Shown: positions 49,316 through 58,988 of the stretch, piece after piece
Layout of the letters: each line of letters begins with the position of its first letter
How positions within the stretch are numbered: the stretch's first letter is position 1
NCBI RefSeq assembly: GCF_018219155.1
Contig: NZ_CP056123.1
Location: 62,001-126,000, forward strand
Origin: Moritella sp. 24
GTDB lineage: Bacteria > Pseudomonadota > Gammaproteobacteria > Enterobacterales > Moritellaceae
Length of the DNA stretch: 64,000 nucleotides
Direction: 5' to 3'
The notes under the pieces: generated by a model
What the model was told of the DNA's origin: nothing
Seen by the model: the letters and a program-made list of their open reading frames with translations, nothing else
The model's database searches: none
Translations under genes and position numbers: made by a program

Positions 49316-49711
49316 CTGCTACATTCCTCTTTTATTAACATAAATCAAACATTTTACTTCCTAAGTAATGTATTATTTTTAATCACCATGCTTCCTTTTT
49401 ACACATATCATTCATCGGTTTAAGATTCTTTTCCACATATGCTAAAAGTATAAGATAATTTTAGATCTTACCTTTAAACGGTGTAAGTGCATGTTATAAC
49501 TCGTCTTTATGTTCTTATGTTAATGATCTTCACATGTTATTCGTTTTTTTGATCGTCATTGTCAACAGAGTTATCCACAGTTGGATCAAGATCTACGATC
49601 TGGTGGTTAAGATCTGATCTTGAGATATATTTTTATCATCAACATAGCGAGAATTCACGGCTTGTGGCATGCTTAGTCTATTCATCATTTATTTCATTGA
49701 GTTTTATTTTT
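49316..49711 (+). promoter_or_regulatory. polA upstream region with DnaA boxes and GATC cluster
   Basis: Holds three same-strand 9-mers of DnaA-box type: TTTTACACA (49397-49405), TTTTCCACA (49429-49437) and a perfect TTATCCACA (49571-49579). Eight GATC sites lie at 49464, 49525, 49551, 49584, 49590, 49597, 49611 and 49616, five of them within 36 bases directly after the perfect box. The order ACAGAGTTATCCACAGT then GATC resembles the R4 end of E. coli oriC. Suggests DnaA and Dam/SeqA input to polA or a DnaA-titration site. Confidence 0.6.
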
Positions 49712-52504
49712 ATGTCTACGATCCCTAGCAATCCCCTCGTGCTTGTCGATGGCTCTTCGTATCTGTTTCGTGCTTATCATTCACCCCCGCATTTGACTAA
49801 TGCTGAAGGCATGGCGACAGGCGCTGTGTATGGTGTCGTTAACATGTTAAAGAGCTTATTAACACAGTTTAGTCCAAGTCATATTGCCGTTGTCTTTGAT
49901 GCAAAAGGCCCGACATTCCGAAATGAAATGTATCCAGATTATAAAGCGCATCGTCCACCTATGCCTGATGATCTCCGCTGTCAGATCGAACCTGTGCATA
50001 ACGCAGTTAAAGCACTGGGTTTACCGCTGATCTGTATTTCAGGTGTAGAGGCTGATGATGTGATCGGTACGATCGCACAACAAGCAAGTGCAGAAGGTCG
50101 TGCGGTATTGATCAGTACGGGTGATAAGGATATGGCGCAGTTAGTGGACGAAAATGTCACACTGATCAACACCATGACTGATGTCGTATTAGATCCGCAA
50201 GGCGTTCAAGATAAATTTGGTGTACCGCCAGAGCTGATCATTGATCTGTTAGCACTCATGGGTGATGCTGCCGATAATATTCCTGGTGTACCAGGTGTAG
50301 GCGAAAAAACTGCGCTAGGCCTGTTACAAGGATTAGGCAGTATTAAAGACATTTACAATAACTTAGATGATATTGCACCATTAGGTTTCCGTGGTTCTAA
50401 AACACTAGCTAAGAAAATGATCGAACATAAAGACAATGCTGAAATGTCTTATGCATTAGCGACGATCAAATTGGATGTTGATACTGGCGTTACCTTGGAT
50501 GATCTTGCGATCGCAGAAACTGATGTAGATGCATTGGCTGAACTATATAAGCAAATGGGCTTTAAACGTTGGTTAGCAGCGCTACTTGGTGGTGCCGATG
50601 CAACAAAACATGCGCATGCTGGTAAAGCAACAAAATCGAGTTCAGATAATGGATCTGACAGCGATAATACAGTTGCGGCATGCACGATAGATCGCAGCAA
50701 GTATGAAACAATTTTAACCCAAGCCGATTTTGATCGCTGGTTAGAAAAATTACAAAAAGCGGATCTGTTTGCACTCGATACGGAAACAACCAGCCTTAAT
50801 TATATGCAGGCTGAATTAGTCGGCCTATCATTTGCGGTTGCTGAAGGCGAAGCGGCTTATTTACCTGTTGCACATGATTACATTGATGCTCCCGAGCAAT
50901 TAGATCGTGACCATGTTCTCGCGTCGTTAAAAGCACTATTGGAAGATAGCAACGCGAAGAAAGTGGGCCAGAACTTAAAATATGATGCATCAGTGCTCGC
51001 AAATTACGGTATTAAGTTAGCGGGTATTGCGTATGACACCATGATTGAATCATATGTTTATAACAGTATCGCGACACGTCATGACATGGACAGCTTAGCG
51101 AGTAAATATTTAAATCATACAACGATCAGTTTTGAAGAGATCGCGGGTAAAGGTAAAAAGCAACTAACCTTTAACCAGATTGAATTAGAACAAGCATCAC
51201 CTTATGCGGCTGAAGATGCGGATGTTACGTTACGTTTACACAATGTACTGTGGCAAAAAATTGAAGCAGAGCCAACGCTCGTTACGTTATTTAATGAGGT
51301 TGAACTACCACTCGTTAGTATTCTATCTGGTGTTGAACGCCAAGGTGTATTGATTGAAAAATCAAAACTTGATGCGCAGAGTGTTGAACTTGGTTCTCGT
51401 ATGCTGGAGCTTGAAGCTAAAGCACATGAAATTGCAGAACAGCCATTTAATTTGAGTTCGCCAAAACAATTGCAAGAAATTCTATTTGTGAAAATGGAAT
51501 TGCCTGTCATTAAGAAAACACCAAAAGGTGCACCTTCGACAGCTGAAGAAGTACTGCAAGAATTAGCGCTTAATTACCCATTACCAAAATTGATTTTAGA
51601 ATACCGTAGTTTAAGTAAACTAAAATCAACGTATACGGATAAGCTGCCAACCTTGATCGAAGAGAAAACAGGTCGTGTACATACTTCTTACCATCAAGCT
51701 GTTACTGCTACCGGTCGTTTATCTTCAAGCGATCCAAACTTACAAAATATTCCAGTACGTGCTGGAGAAGGTCGACGTATCCGCCAGGCGTTTATACCGC
51801 CAGCAGGTTACAAATATGTCGCAGTGGATTACAGCCAAATTGAATTACGTATTATGGCGCATTTATCGCAAGATAAAGGGTTACTTACAGCGTTCTCTGA
51901 AGGTAAAGATATTCACAAAGCAACGGCTGCTGAAGTATTCGCCGTTGAACTTGATGACGTAACGACTGATCAACGTCGTAGTGCGAAAGCAATTAACTTC
52001 GGTCTTATTTATGGTATGAGTGCATTCGGTTTAGGCCGTCAGCTAAATATTCCGCAAAAAGAAGCGAAGCAATACATGGCGCGTTATTTCGAACGTTATC
52101 CTGGTGTATTGACGTACATGGATGACACGCGTAAAACTGCCAAAGATAAAGGTTATGTGGAAACGTTATTAGGACGTCGTTTATATCTACCTGAAATTAA
52201 TGCGCGTAATAAAATGCGCCAAATGGCTGCTGAGCGTGCTGCGATTAATGCGCCAATGCAAGGCACAGCATCAGATATTATTAAAAAGGCGATGATTAAT
52301 GTTGCCCACTGGATTGATACTGTTGAAGTGGATTCTATTCACATGTTAATGCAGGTTCACGATGAATTAGTATTCGAAATTAAAGAAGAACATGTTGATG
52401 ATTACGTAGCTAAAATTAAAGAATTAATGGCAGCAGCAATGACGCTAGATGTACCATTATTAGCAGAAGCTGGTATTGGTAATAACTGGGATGAAGCGCA
52501 CTAA
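49712..52504 (+). CDS. polA: DNA polymerase I
   Basis: 930 residues. The ATG at 49712 gives [23 protein letters not shown], matching known PolA; the open frame extends 51 codons upstream through the DnaA-box region and is rejected. Domains: 5' nuclease (about 1-290), 3'-5' exonuclease with intact motif [10 protein letters not shown], so proofreading is retained, and polymerase with motif [18 protein letters not shown], motif [17 protein letters not shown] and motif [11 protein letters not shown]. Followed by Spot 42 and engB as in E. coli. Confidence 0.97.
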   Translation: MSTIPSNPLVLVDGSSYLFRAYHSPPHLTNAEGMATGAVYGVVNMLKSLLTQFSPSHIAVVFDAKGPTFRNEMYPDYKAHRPPMPDDLRCQIEPVHNAVKALGLPLICISGVEADDVIGTIAQQASAEGRAVLISTGDKDMAQLVDENVTLINTMTDVVLDPQGVQDKFGVPPELIIDLLALMGDAADNIPGVPGVGEKTALGLLQGLGSIKDIYNNLDDIAPLGFRGSKTLAKKMIEHKDNAEMSYALATIKLDVDTGVTLDDLAIAETDVDALAELYKQMGFKRWLAALLGGADATKHAHAGKATKSSSDNGSDSDNTVAACTIDRSKYETILTQADFDRWLEKLQKADLFALDTETTSLNYMQAELVGLSFAVAEGEAAYLPVAHDYIDAPEQLDRDHVLASLKALLEDSNAKKVGQNLKYDASVLANYGIKLAGIAYDTMIESYVYNSIATRHDMDSLASKYLNHTTISFEEIAGKGKKQLTFNQIELEQASPYAAEDADVTLRLHNVLWQKIEAEPTLVTLFNEVELPLVSILSGVERQGVLIEKSKLDAQSVELGSRMLELEAKAHEIAEQPFNLSSPKQLQEILFVKMELPVIKKTPKGAPSTAEEVLQELALNYPLPKLILEYRSLSKLKSTYTDKLPTLIEEKTGRVHTSYHQAVTATGRLSSSDPNLQNIPVRAGEGRRIRQAFIPPAGYKYVAVDYSQIELRIMAHLSQDKGLLTAFSEGKDIHKATAAEVFAVELDDVTTDQRRSAKAINFGLIYGMSAFGLGRQLNIPQKEAKQYMARYFERYPGVLTYMDDTRKTAKDKGYVETLLGRRLYLPEINARNKMRQMAAERAAINAPMQGTASDIIKKAMINVAHWIDTVEVDSIHMLMQVHDELVFEIKEEHVDDYVAKIKELMAAAMTLDVPLLAEAGIGNNWDEAH

Positions 52505-52555
52505 TATTAAATTAAGCGTTAATACCACTATATTCTTATAGGCTATATGAAAAAT

Positions 52556-52590
52556 AAAACCAGTCTTAAGGCTGGTTTTGTTGTTTTTAT
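52556..52590 (+). terminator. Terminator after polA
   Basis: Stem AAAACCAG(TC)/(GG)CTGGTTTT with T-rich tail, 52 bases after the stop. Confidence 0.85.
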
Positions 52591-52608
52591 ACATAAATTG
52601 TTTGGCTA

Positions 52609-52624
52609 AGTGCGCTTTGTCACA
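52609..52624 (+). promoter_or_regulatory. Possible CRP site upstream of Spot 42
   Basis: AGTGC-GCTTTG-TCACA matches the TGTGA-N6-TCACA consensus at eight of ten core positions. Centred about 70 bases before the predicted Spot 42 start. CRP-cAMP represses spf in E. coli. Confidence 0.4.
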
Positions 52625-52687
52625 AAAAATGTAACAAAATAACGTATTTTACTTTCGTATGAAATGAGTTTGAAGTATATTAGCGGG

Positions 52688-52784
52688 GTAGGGTATGGAG
52701 GTTCGAAATTATATTTCAAACCTTTTGTTTCAAATTGAATTTATTATTCATCGCCACGTCACTTTTTGACGAGGCGTTTTTTTT
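52688..52784 (+). ncRNA. spf: Spot 42 RNA
   Basis: Located between polA and engB, the conserved spf locus. The 5' end GTAGGGTATGGAGGTT matches Spot 42 (GTAGGGTAcaGAGGTa). An internal hairpin (GAAATTATATTTC) and the ACCTTTTG single strand correspond to the known secondary structure. It ends with a stem CGCC-A-CGTCA/TGACG-A-GGCG and T8. A -10 TATATT lies at 52676-52681. Spot 42 represses secondary carbon-use genes with Hfq. Length about 97 bases. Confidence 0.88.
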
Positions 52785-52805
52785 GCCTAAAATTCAGTGT
52801 TTGAA

Positions 52806-53501
52806 TTAGTCTTCGTCAATGTACTCAAAGTCGCTATCGTCAAACTCTTCGTCGTCTTCACTTGGAATACCAGTTGCTGGTTCTAGTGCATACCATTCAC
52901 ATAGTTTGTTTTTCAGTACATCGATACCTGTGTGTTTCAATGATGAAAATGGTGCTACTGTAACGTCACCACCAAACTCTTTAACCGCTTCTTTTACTTC
53001 TTTCACGGTTTTACTACGAACGCCTTGTTTTAATTTATCTGCTTTCGTTAATAACGCCATTACTGGAATGTCAGAATCAATAGCCCAAAGAATTAATTGT
53101 TTATCTAAATCTTTTAGCGGGTGACGAATATCCATTAATACCACGATACCTTTTAACGAATCGCGTTTTTGTAGGTATTCACCTAAGGCTTTTTGCCATT
53201 TCTTTTTTACTTCAAAAGGTACTTTAGCAAAACCATAACCGGGTAAATCAATTAGGCGTTTGCCTTCTTCAATTTCAAATACGTTGATAAGTTGCGTACG
53301 ACCGGGTGTTTTACTGGTTCTCGCTAAACTTTTTTGACGAGTCAAAGTGTTCAATGCACTTGATTTACCTGCATTAGATCGCCCAGCGAAAGCAATTTCA
53401 ATGCCCGAATCATCTGTTAGGTGACTAATGTCTGGCGCACTAATCCTAAATGCAGCGTTTTCGAAGTGTATCTTTTTGTTATCCAATTTAATATCTCTCA
53501 T
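52806..53501 (-). CDS. engB: Ribosome-biogenesis GTPase EngB (YihA/YsxC)
   Basis: 231 residues; essential GTPase for 50S assembly. G1 GRSNAGKSS (about 40-48), G2 TPGRTQ, G3 DLPGYG, G4 TKAD and G5 SSLKHTG are visible. The C-terminus is an acidic tail ([18 protein letters not shown]) longer than in E. coli. Convergent with Spot 42, divergent from cytochrome c4, as in related genomes. Confidence 0.96.
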   Translation of the reverse strand: MRDIKLDNKKIHFENAAFRISAPDISHLTDDSGIEIAFAGRSNAGKSSALNTLTRQKSLARTSKTPGRTQLINVFEIEEGKRLIDLPGYGFAKVPFEVKKKWQKALGEYLQKRDSLKGIVVLMDIRHPLKDLDKQLILWAIDSDIPVMALLTKADKLKQGVRSKTVKEVKEAVKEFGGDVTVAPFSSLKHTGIDVLKNKLCEWYALEPATGIPSEDDEEFDDSDFEYIDED

Positions 53502-53625
53502 TGAAATTGTGTTAAATGATTACTTTTTTTTGAAAATGTGTAAAATAGTCAAAAAGAATAATAATAAGTGTAACATGTCACGCCGTGACATGGGATCGGA
53601 AGCTGAAAATAACAAGTGGAATGCT

Positions 53626-54249
53626 ATGAAAAGTCTTGTCTTATCTTTTGCAATGTTAATTGGATTAATGAGTACCGCCCAAGCAGCAGGGGATGCTGCT
53701 GCAGGTGAAGCTATTTCTGGTACGTGTGCTGCGTGTCATGGCGCTGATGGTAATAGCCCAGCAAGTATCTACCCTAAACTAGCGGGGCAGAATGCTTCGT
53801 ATATTGTTAAGCAGTTGAAAGATTTTCAACTTGCGATGCAAACGGGTGGTGAAAAGGGTCGTAATGATCCAACCATGATGGGTATGTCTGCAATGTTAAC
53901 TGAAGAAAATATGCAGGACCTTGCTGCATTTTATTCAGCACAAACGATGAAACCTGAAGAAACACCAGAAGAAGTTGTTGCTGCTGGCCAGCAATTATAT
54001 CGTGGTGGTGATATCGAACGTGGTATCGCTGGTTGTGCTGCATGTCATGGCCCGCGTGGTAATGGTAGCGAAACAGCTAAATTCCCGAAAATCTCAGGTC
54101 AACATGCAGATTATATTAAAGCGCAACTAGAGAAATTTAGTAGCCAAGAACGTGCAAACGATCAAAATGGTATGATGCATGATATTGCATATAAAATGAA
54201 ACCGGCAGATATGGAAATTATTTCTAAATATCTTGGTGGTTTACACTAA
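53626..54249 (+). CDS. Diheme cytochrome c4
   Basis: 207 residues with signal peptide (LIGLMSTAQA) and two CXXCH heme sites, both CAACH (Cys34/Cys37 and about 137-141), in two similar domains. Periplasmic electron carrier, usually to a cbb3 or similar oxidase. The open frame runs upstream into engB, but MKSLVLSFAMLIG at 53626 is the sensible signal-peptide start. Divergent from engB. Confidence 0.93.
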   Translation: MKSLVLSFAMLIGLMSTAQAAGDAAAGEAISGTCAACHGADGNSPASIYPKLAGQNASYIVKQLKDFQLAMQTGGEKGRNDPTMMGMSAMLTEENMQDLAAFYSAQTMKPEETPEEVVAAGQQLYRGGDIERGIAGCAACHGPRGNGSETAKFPKISGQHADYIKAQLEKFSSQERANDQNGMMHDIAYKMKPADMEIISKYLGGLH

Positions 54250-54283
54250 TCGTTTTTGGTTGGTGAGTTCATTTTAATATCGT

Positions 54284-54315
54284 AAAAAACTCAGCTTCGG
54301 CTGAGTTTTTTATTT
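54284..54315 (+). terminator. Terminator after cytochrome c4
   Basis: 12-bp stem AAAAAACTCAGC/GCTGAGTTTTTT with a stable TTCG loop. Confidence 0.92.
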
Positions 54316-54519
54316 TCATCAGAACTAAATTATCTTTTTTCTTCCCCGCTTTTTTGATAGTCTGCGCTCACTTAAAGAATTGCCGAATTATGCCCTTAAT
54401 AAAGAGTAGTAAATTGACTATCTTTAAATAAGGCGAAATACGATACCCGCTAATAGTTAATGTCATTAATACGATCATGCCAGACATTATTGTTAGACAG
54501 ATTTAAAACAGAGAATACT

Positions 54520-55176
54520 ATGACTCGTAAAAGAAAAGAACGCTCAGGCGGCCCGTTAGCGATTGCTAAATCAGACCGCGCTAAACGTGAAACGAATACT
54601 CAAGCAGTAGAAGCGCGTAAGCAAAAACGTCTAAAAAAACGTAAAGGTTTAGTATCAGGAAATAAAACAACTGAAGCTGAAAAAGGCAAAAAACGCACGG
54701 GCGGTCCACGTAAATCAAGTGACCCACGTGTAGGTAGTAAAGCGCCTATTCAATTAGTTGCTGCGCCAACACCAGTAGCACAACCAGCAATTATTAAAGT
54801 TAAACAGCCAAAAGCAGAAGTTAAACCTGTTGCACCTGTATTAACGTTCGAACAAGAACTAGATAAGTTAGAAAGTGATGCTCGTCTAAATGGTTTATTA
54901 CTACGTCTAGATAACAACGAAGTATTAAACGGCGATGACCAAGCATACGTAGATGAACGTGTAGAACGTCATGAGTTCTTACTTGAAGAACTTGGTTATG
55001 CAGATGACGAAGAATTTGAAGATGATTACGACGAAGATGAGTGGGATGAAGAGATGATGGCAGAACTTGATGCTAAATCACTACAGACTAATTCTGAGCA
55101 ATTATCTGAAGATGAATTATACGAACGCTTCTTAGCTACCGAGAAGAAGTTAAAGAATAACGACGCTGAGGGATAA
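54520..55176 (+). CDS. yihI: Der GTPase-activating protein YihI
   Basis: 218 residues. The start MTRKRKERSGGP matches YihI; an upstream extension of 20 codons is rejected. Basic N-terminal half with KRTGGPRKSSDPRVGSK and an acidic C-terminal half (DDEEFEDDYDEDEWDEE), typical of this modulator of the ribosome-assembly GTPase Der. Next to hemN and engB as in E. coli. A DUF2489 gene begins two bases after its stop. Confidence 0.9.
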   Translation: MTRKRKERSGGPLAIAKSDRAKRETNTQAVEARKQKRLKKRKGLVSGNKTTEAEKGKKRTGGPRKSSDPRVGSKAPIQLVAAPTPVAQPAIIKVKQPKAEVKPVAPVLTFEQELDKLESDARLNGLLLRLDNNEVLNGDDQAYVDERVERHEFLLEELGYADDEEFEDDYDEDEWDEEMMAELDAKSLQTNSEQLSEDELYERFLATEKKLKNNDAEG

Positions 55177-55178
55177 TC

Positions 55179-55640
55179 ATGCAAGCTAGTTGGATGATAT
55201 TAATGGGCATAGGATGCCTGATCATTCTGGCATTAGCAGTGTATGCAGGGCGTTTACTGTATCGTGTGAAAGCACAACAAGTGCAGCAACTGAATCAACA
55301 AAATGAAGCGATTGCTGCACGAAAAGTCCGTATTACTGAAAGTGTACAGATTATTGCGAAAGCGATGAAAAGTGAAGAGTGTGACCTGTCAGAAGGAACC
55401 ATTCGTATCAGTAAATTATTGGCTGCTATTCCAGCGGCAGAGCCCGTTGATTGGGCTGTTCAGTATCCTGAACTACATGCGTTTTATGACAAAATAAAAC
55501 ACATGCCAATCATGGATGCACGTAGTGAACTATCAAAAAAAGCACGTATGCAATTCGATTTAAACCGTTTTCGTTTTGAAGGCGAATATGCAGAACGTGT
55601 GCAGAAAGATGTTGCACGCTTAACGACGTTTGAGTGTTAA
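55179..55640 (+). CDS. DUF2489 membrane-anchored protein
   Basis: 153 residues with one N-terminal membrane segment (WMILMGIGCLIILALAVYAG) and a helical cytoplasmic domain with conserved ITESVQIIAKAMKSEECDLSEG and RFRFEGEYAERV. Function unknown; commonly encoded between yihI and hemN in this group. Confidence 0.83.
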   Translation: MQASWMILMGIGCLIILALAVYAGRLLYRVKAQQVQQLNQQNEAIAARKVRITESVQIIAKAMKSEECDLSEGTIRISKLLAAIPAAEPVDWAVQYPELHAFYDKIKHMPIMDARSELSKKARMQFDLNRFRFEGEYAERVQKDVARLTTFEC

Positions 55641-55735
55641 TAAATTACGGTATTAATCGTTAATATTATGATGTAAGACAAACGGCAGGATGTTTATTTT
55701 CGGCATACTGCCGTGAGTTGTCTTAGGGGATGAAT

Positions 55736-57109
55736 ATGCTAAATCAAAAATTAGTCTGGGATCAGGCTATGATCGAAAAATATAATTACAGTGGTCCAAG
55801 ATATACATCTTATCCAACAGCATTGGAGTTTGATGAATCTTTTGGTTATCAAGATTTTCGCTTTGCTTGCGAGGAAACGCCTGATAAGCCGTTGTCATTG
55901 TATGTGCATATTCCTTTCTGCCATAAGCTTTGTTACTACTGTGGTTGTAATAAGGTTATTACTCGCCATCTGCATAAAGCGGATAAGTACCTTGATGTAC
56001 TCGAAGCTGAAATTAAACTACAAGCGCCATTTTTTAAAGACCGTAATGTATCGCAACTACATTGGGGTGGTGGTACGCCAACGTTCTTAACACAGCCGCA
56101 AATTCAACGTTTGATTGATGTGTTAAAAGACAGTTTTACTTTTGCTGACGATGCTGAAATTTCGATTGAAGTTGACCCGCGTGAAATTGAACTCAGTACT
56201 ATCGATTTATTATCTAAAGTTGGTTTTAACCGCCTAAGTCTTGGTGTTCAAGATTTTGATAAAAAAGTACAAGCTGCGATTAATCGAGATCAAGATGAAG
56301 ATTTCATTTTTGCTATTATCAAACGCGCACATGAACTTGGTTTTAAATCGACTAACATTGATTTAATTTACGGCTTACCACACCAAACTAAAGAGACATT
56401 TCATAATACATTAGAACGTGTGCTTGATTTAGATCCTGCTCGTTTAACCGTATTTAACTATGCGCATATACCGAGCTTGTTTGCTGGTCAGCGTAAAATG
56501 AAAGAAGAAGATATGCCGTCACCTTCAGATCGTCTAGCGATTTTAGAAGATGCGATTTCATTTTTAACTGACAACGGTTACCAATTTATTGGCATGGACC
56601 ACTTTGCTAAACCGGATGATGAATTAGCCGTTGCACAGCGAGAAGGCATCTTACACCGTAATTTCCAGGGTTATACAACTCAGGGTGAAAGTGATTTGTT
56701 GGGACTGGGTGTGTCATCGATTAGCCAAATTGGTAATGCGTACTCGCAAAACCAAAAAGAGCTTAAAACTTACTACAAGCAAGTTGAAGAACTTGGTCAT
56801 GCGCAATGGCGTGGTGTTGGGTTGAATGATGATGACTCGATTCGCCGTGCTGTGATTAAGCAATTAATGTGTAATTTTGAGCTAGATATGCAAAAAATTG
56901 CAGATACATTTGAACTTGATTTTGCGAGCTACTTTGCGGAAGACATGGAATTATTACAAACTTTCATTAATGATGAACTCGTTATTATCGAAGGTAATAT
57001 GTTACAGGTTGCACCGAAAGGTAAATTGTTGATCCGTAATATTTGTATGTGTTTCGATGTGTATTTACGTCAGCGAGCACGCCAGCAGCAATTTTCTCGT
57101 GTGATCTAA
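55736..57109 (+). CDS. hemN: Oxygen-independent coproporphyrinogen III oxidase
   Basis: Radical-SAM enzyme converting coproporphyrinogen III to protoporphyrinogen IX without oxygen. 457 residues; the 4Fe-4S motif CHKLCYYCGC gives Cys64/68/71 plus Cys73 when counted two residues upstream. The N-terminus KYNYSGPRYTSYPTALEF is that of true HemN rather than HemW. The ATG at 55736 has AGGGG seven bases upstream and aligns with E. coli HemN; the ATG at 55730 is too close to that site. Confidence 0.96.
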   Translation: MLNQKLVWDQAMIEKYNYSGPRYTSYPTALEFDESFGYQDFRFACEETPDKPLSLYVHIPFCHKLCYYCGCNKVITRHLHKADKYLDVLEAEIKLQAPFFKDRNVSQLHWGGGTPTFLTQPQIQRLIDVLKDSFTFADDAEISIEVDPREIELSTIDLLSKVGFNRLSLGVQDFDKKVQAAINRDQDEDFIFAIIKRAHELGFKSTNIDLIYGLPHQTKETFHNTLERVLDLDPARLTVFNYAHIPSLFAGQRKMKEEDMPSPSDRLAILEDAISFLTDNGYQFIGMDHFAKPDDELAVAQREGILHRNFQGYTTQGESDLLGLGVSSISQIGNAYSQNQKELKTYYKQVEELGHAQWRGVGLNDDDSIRRAVIKQLMCNFELDMQKIADTFELDFASYFAEDMELLQTFINDELVIIEGNMLQVAPKGKLLIRNICMCFDVYLRQRARQQQFSRVI

Positions 57110-57136
57110 TCATGTAGATAGGCATGCGCGAATATT

Positions 57137-57160
57137 AAGGCACCTGAGGGTGCCTTTTTT
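57137..57160 (+). terminator. Terminator after hemN
   Basis: Stem AAGGCACC/GGTGCCTT, loop TGAG, T6. Confidence 0.92.
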
Positions 57161-57360
57161 ATGCCTATAAATTGTTATTACGTTTTTAATAAAATAGTAT
57201 TCTCGATTTTCTGACTATTAAGTTAGTATTTGTTACCTGATTTAATAGAAGATTAATATACATAGCTTGGTTCCTATGTAGTATTGTGCTTCGATTAGCA
57301 TTATCTTATTTTATATAACGACTAATGATTGCAATGATCACTCAAAATGGAAGTACGCCT

Positions 57361-57966
57361 ATGAAAGCGATTGTCATTGATATTGATGATACAGTATTGG
57401 ATTTTGGTTCTCGGTTACGCGAGTTTGTAAATCATCAATATGATAAACAAGTGACGGGTAAACCTTTAGCATGGGACTTATGTGAATGGTTAGGCATTAA
57501 AGAAGGTCAGGATGTTAAGATATTAAAAGAATTTGCATCTAGCTGGCAGTTTGGCGCATTGGATGCGTTGCCAGGCGCTTCACGTATCCTCACTAAGTTA
57601 ACGCAAGAAGGTTATGATATTTTTTGTATTACAGCCTGTAGTCGCGACCCACAAGTGGAAGCATTGCGTCGAGCGAACATGTATCATTGCTTCGGTAATA
57701 TTTTTCAAGATATCTTTTTTGTGGAGTTTGGTGAGTCAAAAGCGACTTATTTAAATAAAATTAAACAAACACACGATATTCATGCATTTGTTGATGATAA
57801 ATATGACAACTTGGTCGACGCGAAAAATGCGGGAATCGAGCACTGTATTATGATAAAACAGCCGCATAACAAGGTGTTTAGAGATGAAGTAACTTGTGCA
57901 CATGATTGGTATGAAATTTCACATATTATTCAAACATGGCACCAAAAAACGTGGTCGGTACAATAA
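57361..57966 (+). CDS. HAD-superfamily phosphatase, 5'-nucleotidase-like
   Basis: 201 residues. Motif I VIDIDDTVLDF near the start supplies the Asp nucleophile and acid/base; motif II ITACS and motif IV FVDDKYDNLVDAKNAG follow. Resembles deoxyribonucleotidase-like HAD proteins; substrate unknown. The ATG at 57361 is preferred since motif I then begins at residue 5; an upstream in-frame ATG at 57325 adds 12 residues. Confidence 0.75.
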   Translation: MKAIVIDIDDTVLDFGSRLREFVNHQYDKQVTGKPLAWDLCEWLGIKEGQDVKILKEFASSWQFGALDALPGASRILTKLTQEGYDIFCITACSRDPQVEALRRANMYHCFGNIFQDIFFVEFGESKATYLNKIKQTHDIHAFVDDKYDNLVDAKNAGIEHCIMIKQPHNKVFRDEVTCAHDWYEISHIIQTWHQKTWSVQ

Positions 57967-57993
57967 GCTAGACTTAATATTAGCGACTAAGTT

Positions 57994-58022
57994 CTCAGAT
58001 ATGATATGTATCTGAGTTTTTC
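57994..58022 (+). terminator. Terminator after HAD gene
   Basis: 8-bp stem CTCAGATA/TATCTGAG followed by T5. Confidence 0.82.
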
Positions 58023-58115
58023 AATTTGTAGCTTTAATTAGTACTTATGACTTTCAGATGAAAGTGGTACTATCTACTTAATAGGTAACTTAAATTGTGT
58101 GGGATATGAGAAATC

Positions 58116-58853
58116 ATGCAGCAACGACATACTGATATTATTAATCTTGTAAATGAAAAAGGGCGTGCTTCAGTTGGCGAAATGTCGAATAAGCTGGGTG
58201 TTTCAGAGGTCACAATCCGTCATGACCTAAACAAGTTAGAAAAAGAAGGATTTATTCGTCGTGTTCATGGTGGTGCTACACCACATAATACCGATAATGT
58301 GTCTCATCGTATTACTGTAAATTATGAGCACAAACGTAAAATGGCAATGTGCGCTGCAAGTCTGGTTGAGCATGGCGAAACTGTGATGATCGAAGGCGGC
58401 AGTGCTAACGCATTATTAGCGAAAGAACTGGGTAAACGTAGTGATGTTACTATCATTACACCAAGCAGCTATATCGCGCATTTAATGAAAGAAACGGATG
58501 TTAAAATAATTGTGCTGGGTGGTCTTTATCAGCATGAAAGTGAAAGTATGGTCGGTACGTTGACGCGCCTTTGCATCAAACATACTCATTTTACTAAAGC
58601 GTTTTTAGGTATCGATGGTCTACACCCGAATACTGGTTTTACAAGCCGCAACATGATGCGTGCTGATGTTGGCGTGGCAATTTTAGAAAAGGGTGCTCAG
58701 AATATTGTCATCACAGACTCGTCTAAATTTGGTCAAGTGCATAACACACCGCTATACCAGTTCGAACAAGTTGATATGGTTATTACTGATGAAGATGCGT
58801 CATTAGAATATGTAAGCTTGTTAGAAAAGCATAATATTAAAGTAATAAAATAA
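58116..58853 (+). CDS. DeoR-family transcriptional regulator
   Basis: 245 residues. The DeoR helix-turn-helix signature (VGEMSNKLGVSEVTIRHDLN, then KLEKEGFIRRVHGGA) is at about 20-54; the C-terminal sugar-phosphate-sensing domain contains IEGGSANALLAKEL, LGIDGL and ITDSSKFG. Such regulators usually control sugar-phosphate metabolism. Target operon is not evident; the next gene is a metal transporter, not a sugar operon. Confidence 0.87.
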   Translation: MQQRHTDIINLVNEKGRASVGEMSNKLGVSEVTIRHDLNKLEKEGFIRRVHGGATPHNTDNVSHRITVNYEHKRKMAMCAASLVEHGETVMIEGGSANALLAKELGKRSDVTIITPSSYIAHLMKETDVKIIVLGGLYQHESESMVGTLTRLCIKHTHFTKAFLGIDGLHPNTGFTSRNMMRADVGVAILEKGAQNIVITDSSKFGQVHNTPLYQFEQVDMVITDEDASLEYVSLLEKHNIKVIK

Positions 58854-58890
58854 TACGTTACACATCAGAACTGCCATTCTGGCGGTACCT

Positions 58891-58929
58891 ACTAGTTAGA
58901 AGTGTTATGTTATAACAATTCTAACTAGT
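58891..58929. repeat. 39-bp near-perfect palindrome containing a Zur-like box
   Basis: Arms ACTAGTTAGAA/TTCTAACTAGT enclose TGTTATGTTATAACA (58903-58917). Over 19 base-pair positions, 17 are Watson-Crick, one is G-T and one mismatched. The inner 15-mer differs from the perfect dyad at 58947-58961 by one base. No T run, so an operator is favoured over a terminator. Confidence 0.7.
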
Positions 58930-58946
58930 ATCTGAGGCGACTGTTA

Positions 58947-58961
58947 TGTTATATTATAACA
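58947..58961 (+). promoter_or_regulatory. Zur-like operator before the metal transporter
   Basis: TGTTATATTATAACA, a perfect 7-1-7 dyad matching the core of gammaproteobacterial zinc-uptake-regulator boxes (TGTTATANTATAACA). Lies 28 bases before the transporter start. Confidence 0.7.
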
Positions 58962-58988
58962 ACTGTTCTCTGACCACTTATTTATATC

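Noticed and set aside
49119-49343. 74-codon ORF upstream of polA
   Set aside because: It covers the RyhB core and terminator, starts inside the Fur box and lacks a ribosome-binding site.
49316-49711. Full chromosomal origin (oriC)
   Set aside because: Only one perfect DnaA box and no typical mnmG/mioC neighbours; treated as a DnaA/Dam regulatory cluster pending genome-wide skew data.
49559-49711. 51-codon N-terminal extension of PolA
   Set aside because: Not found in PolA proteins, and it is translated from the DnaA-box/GATC region.
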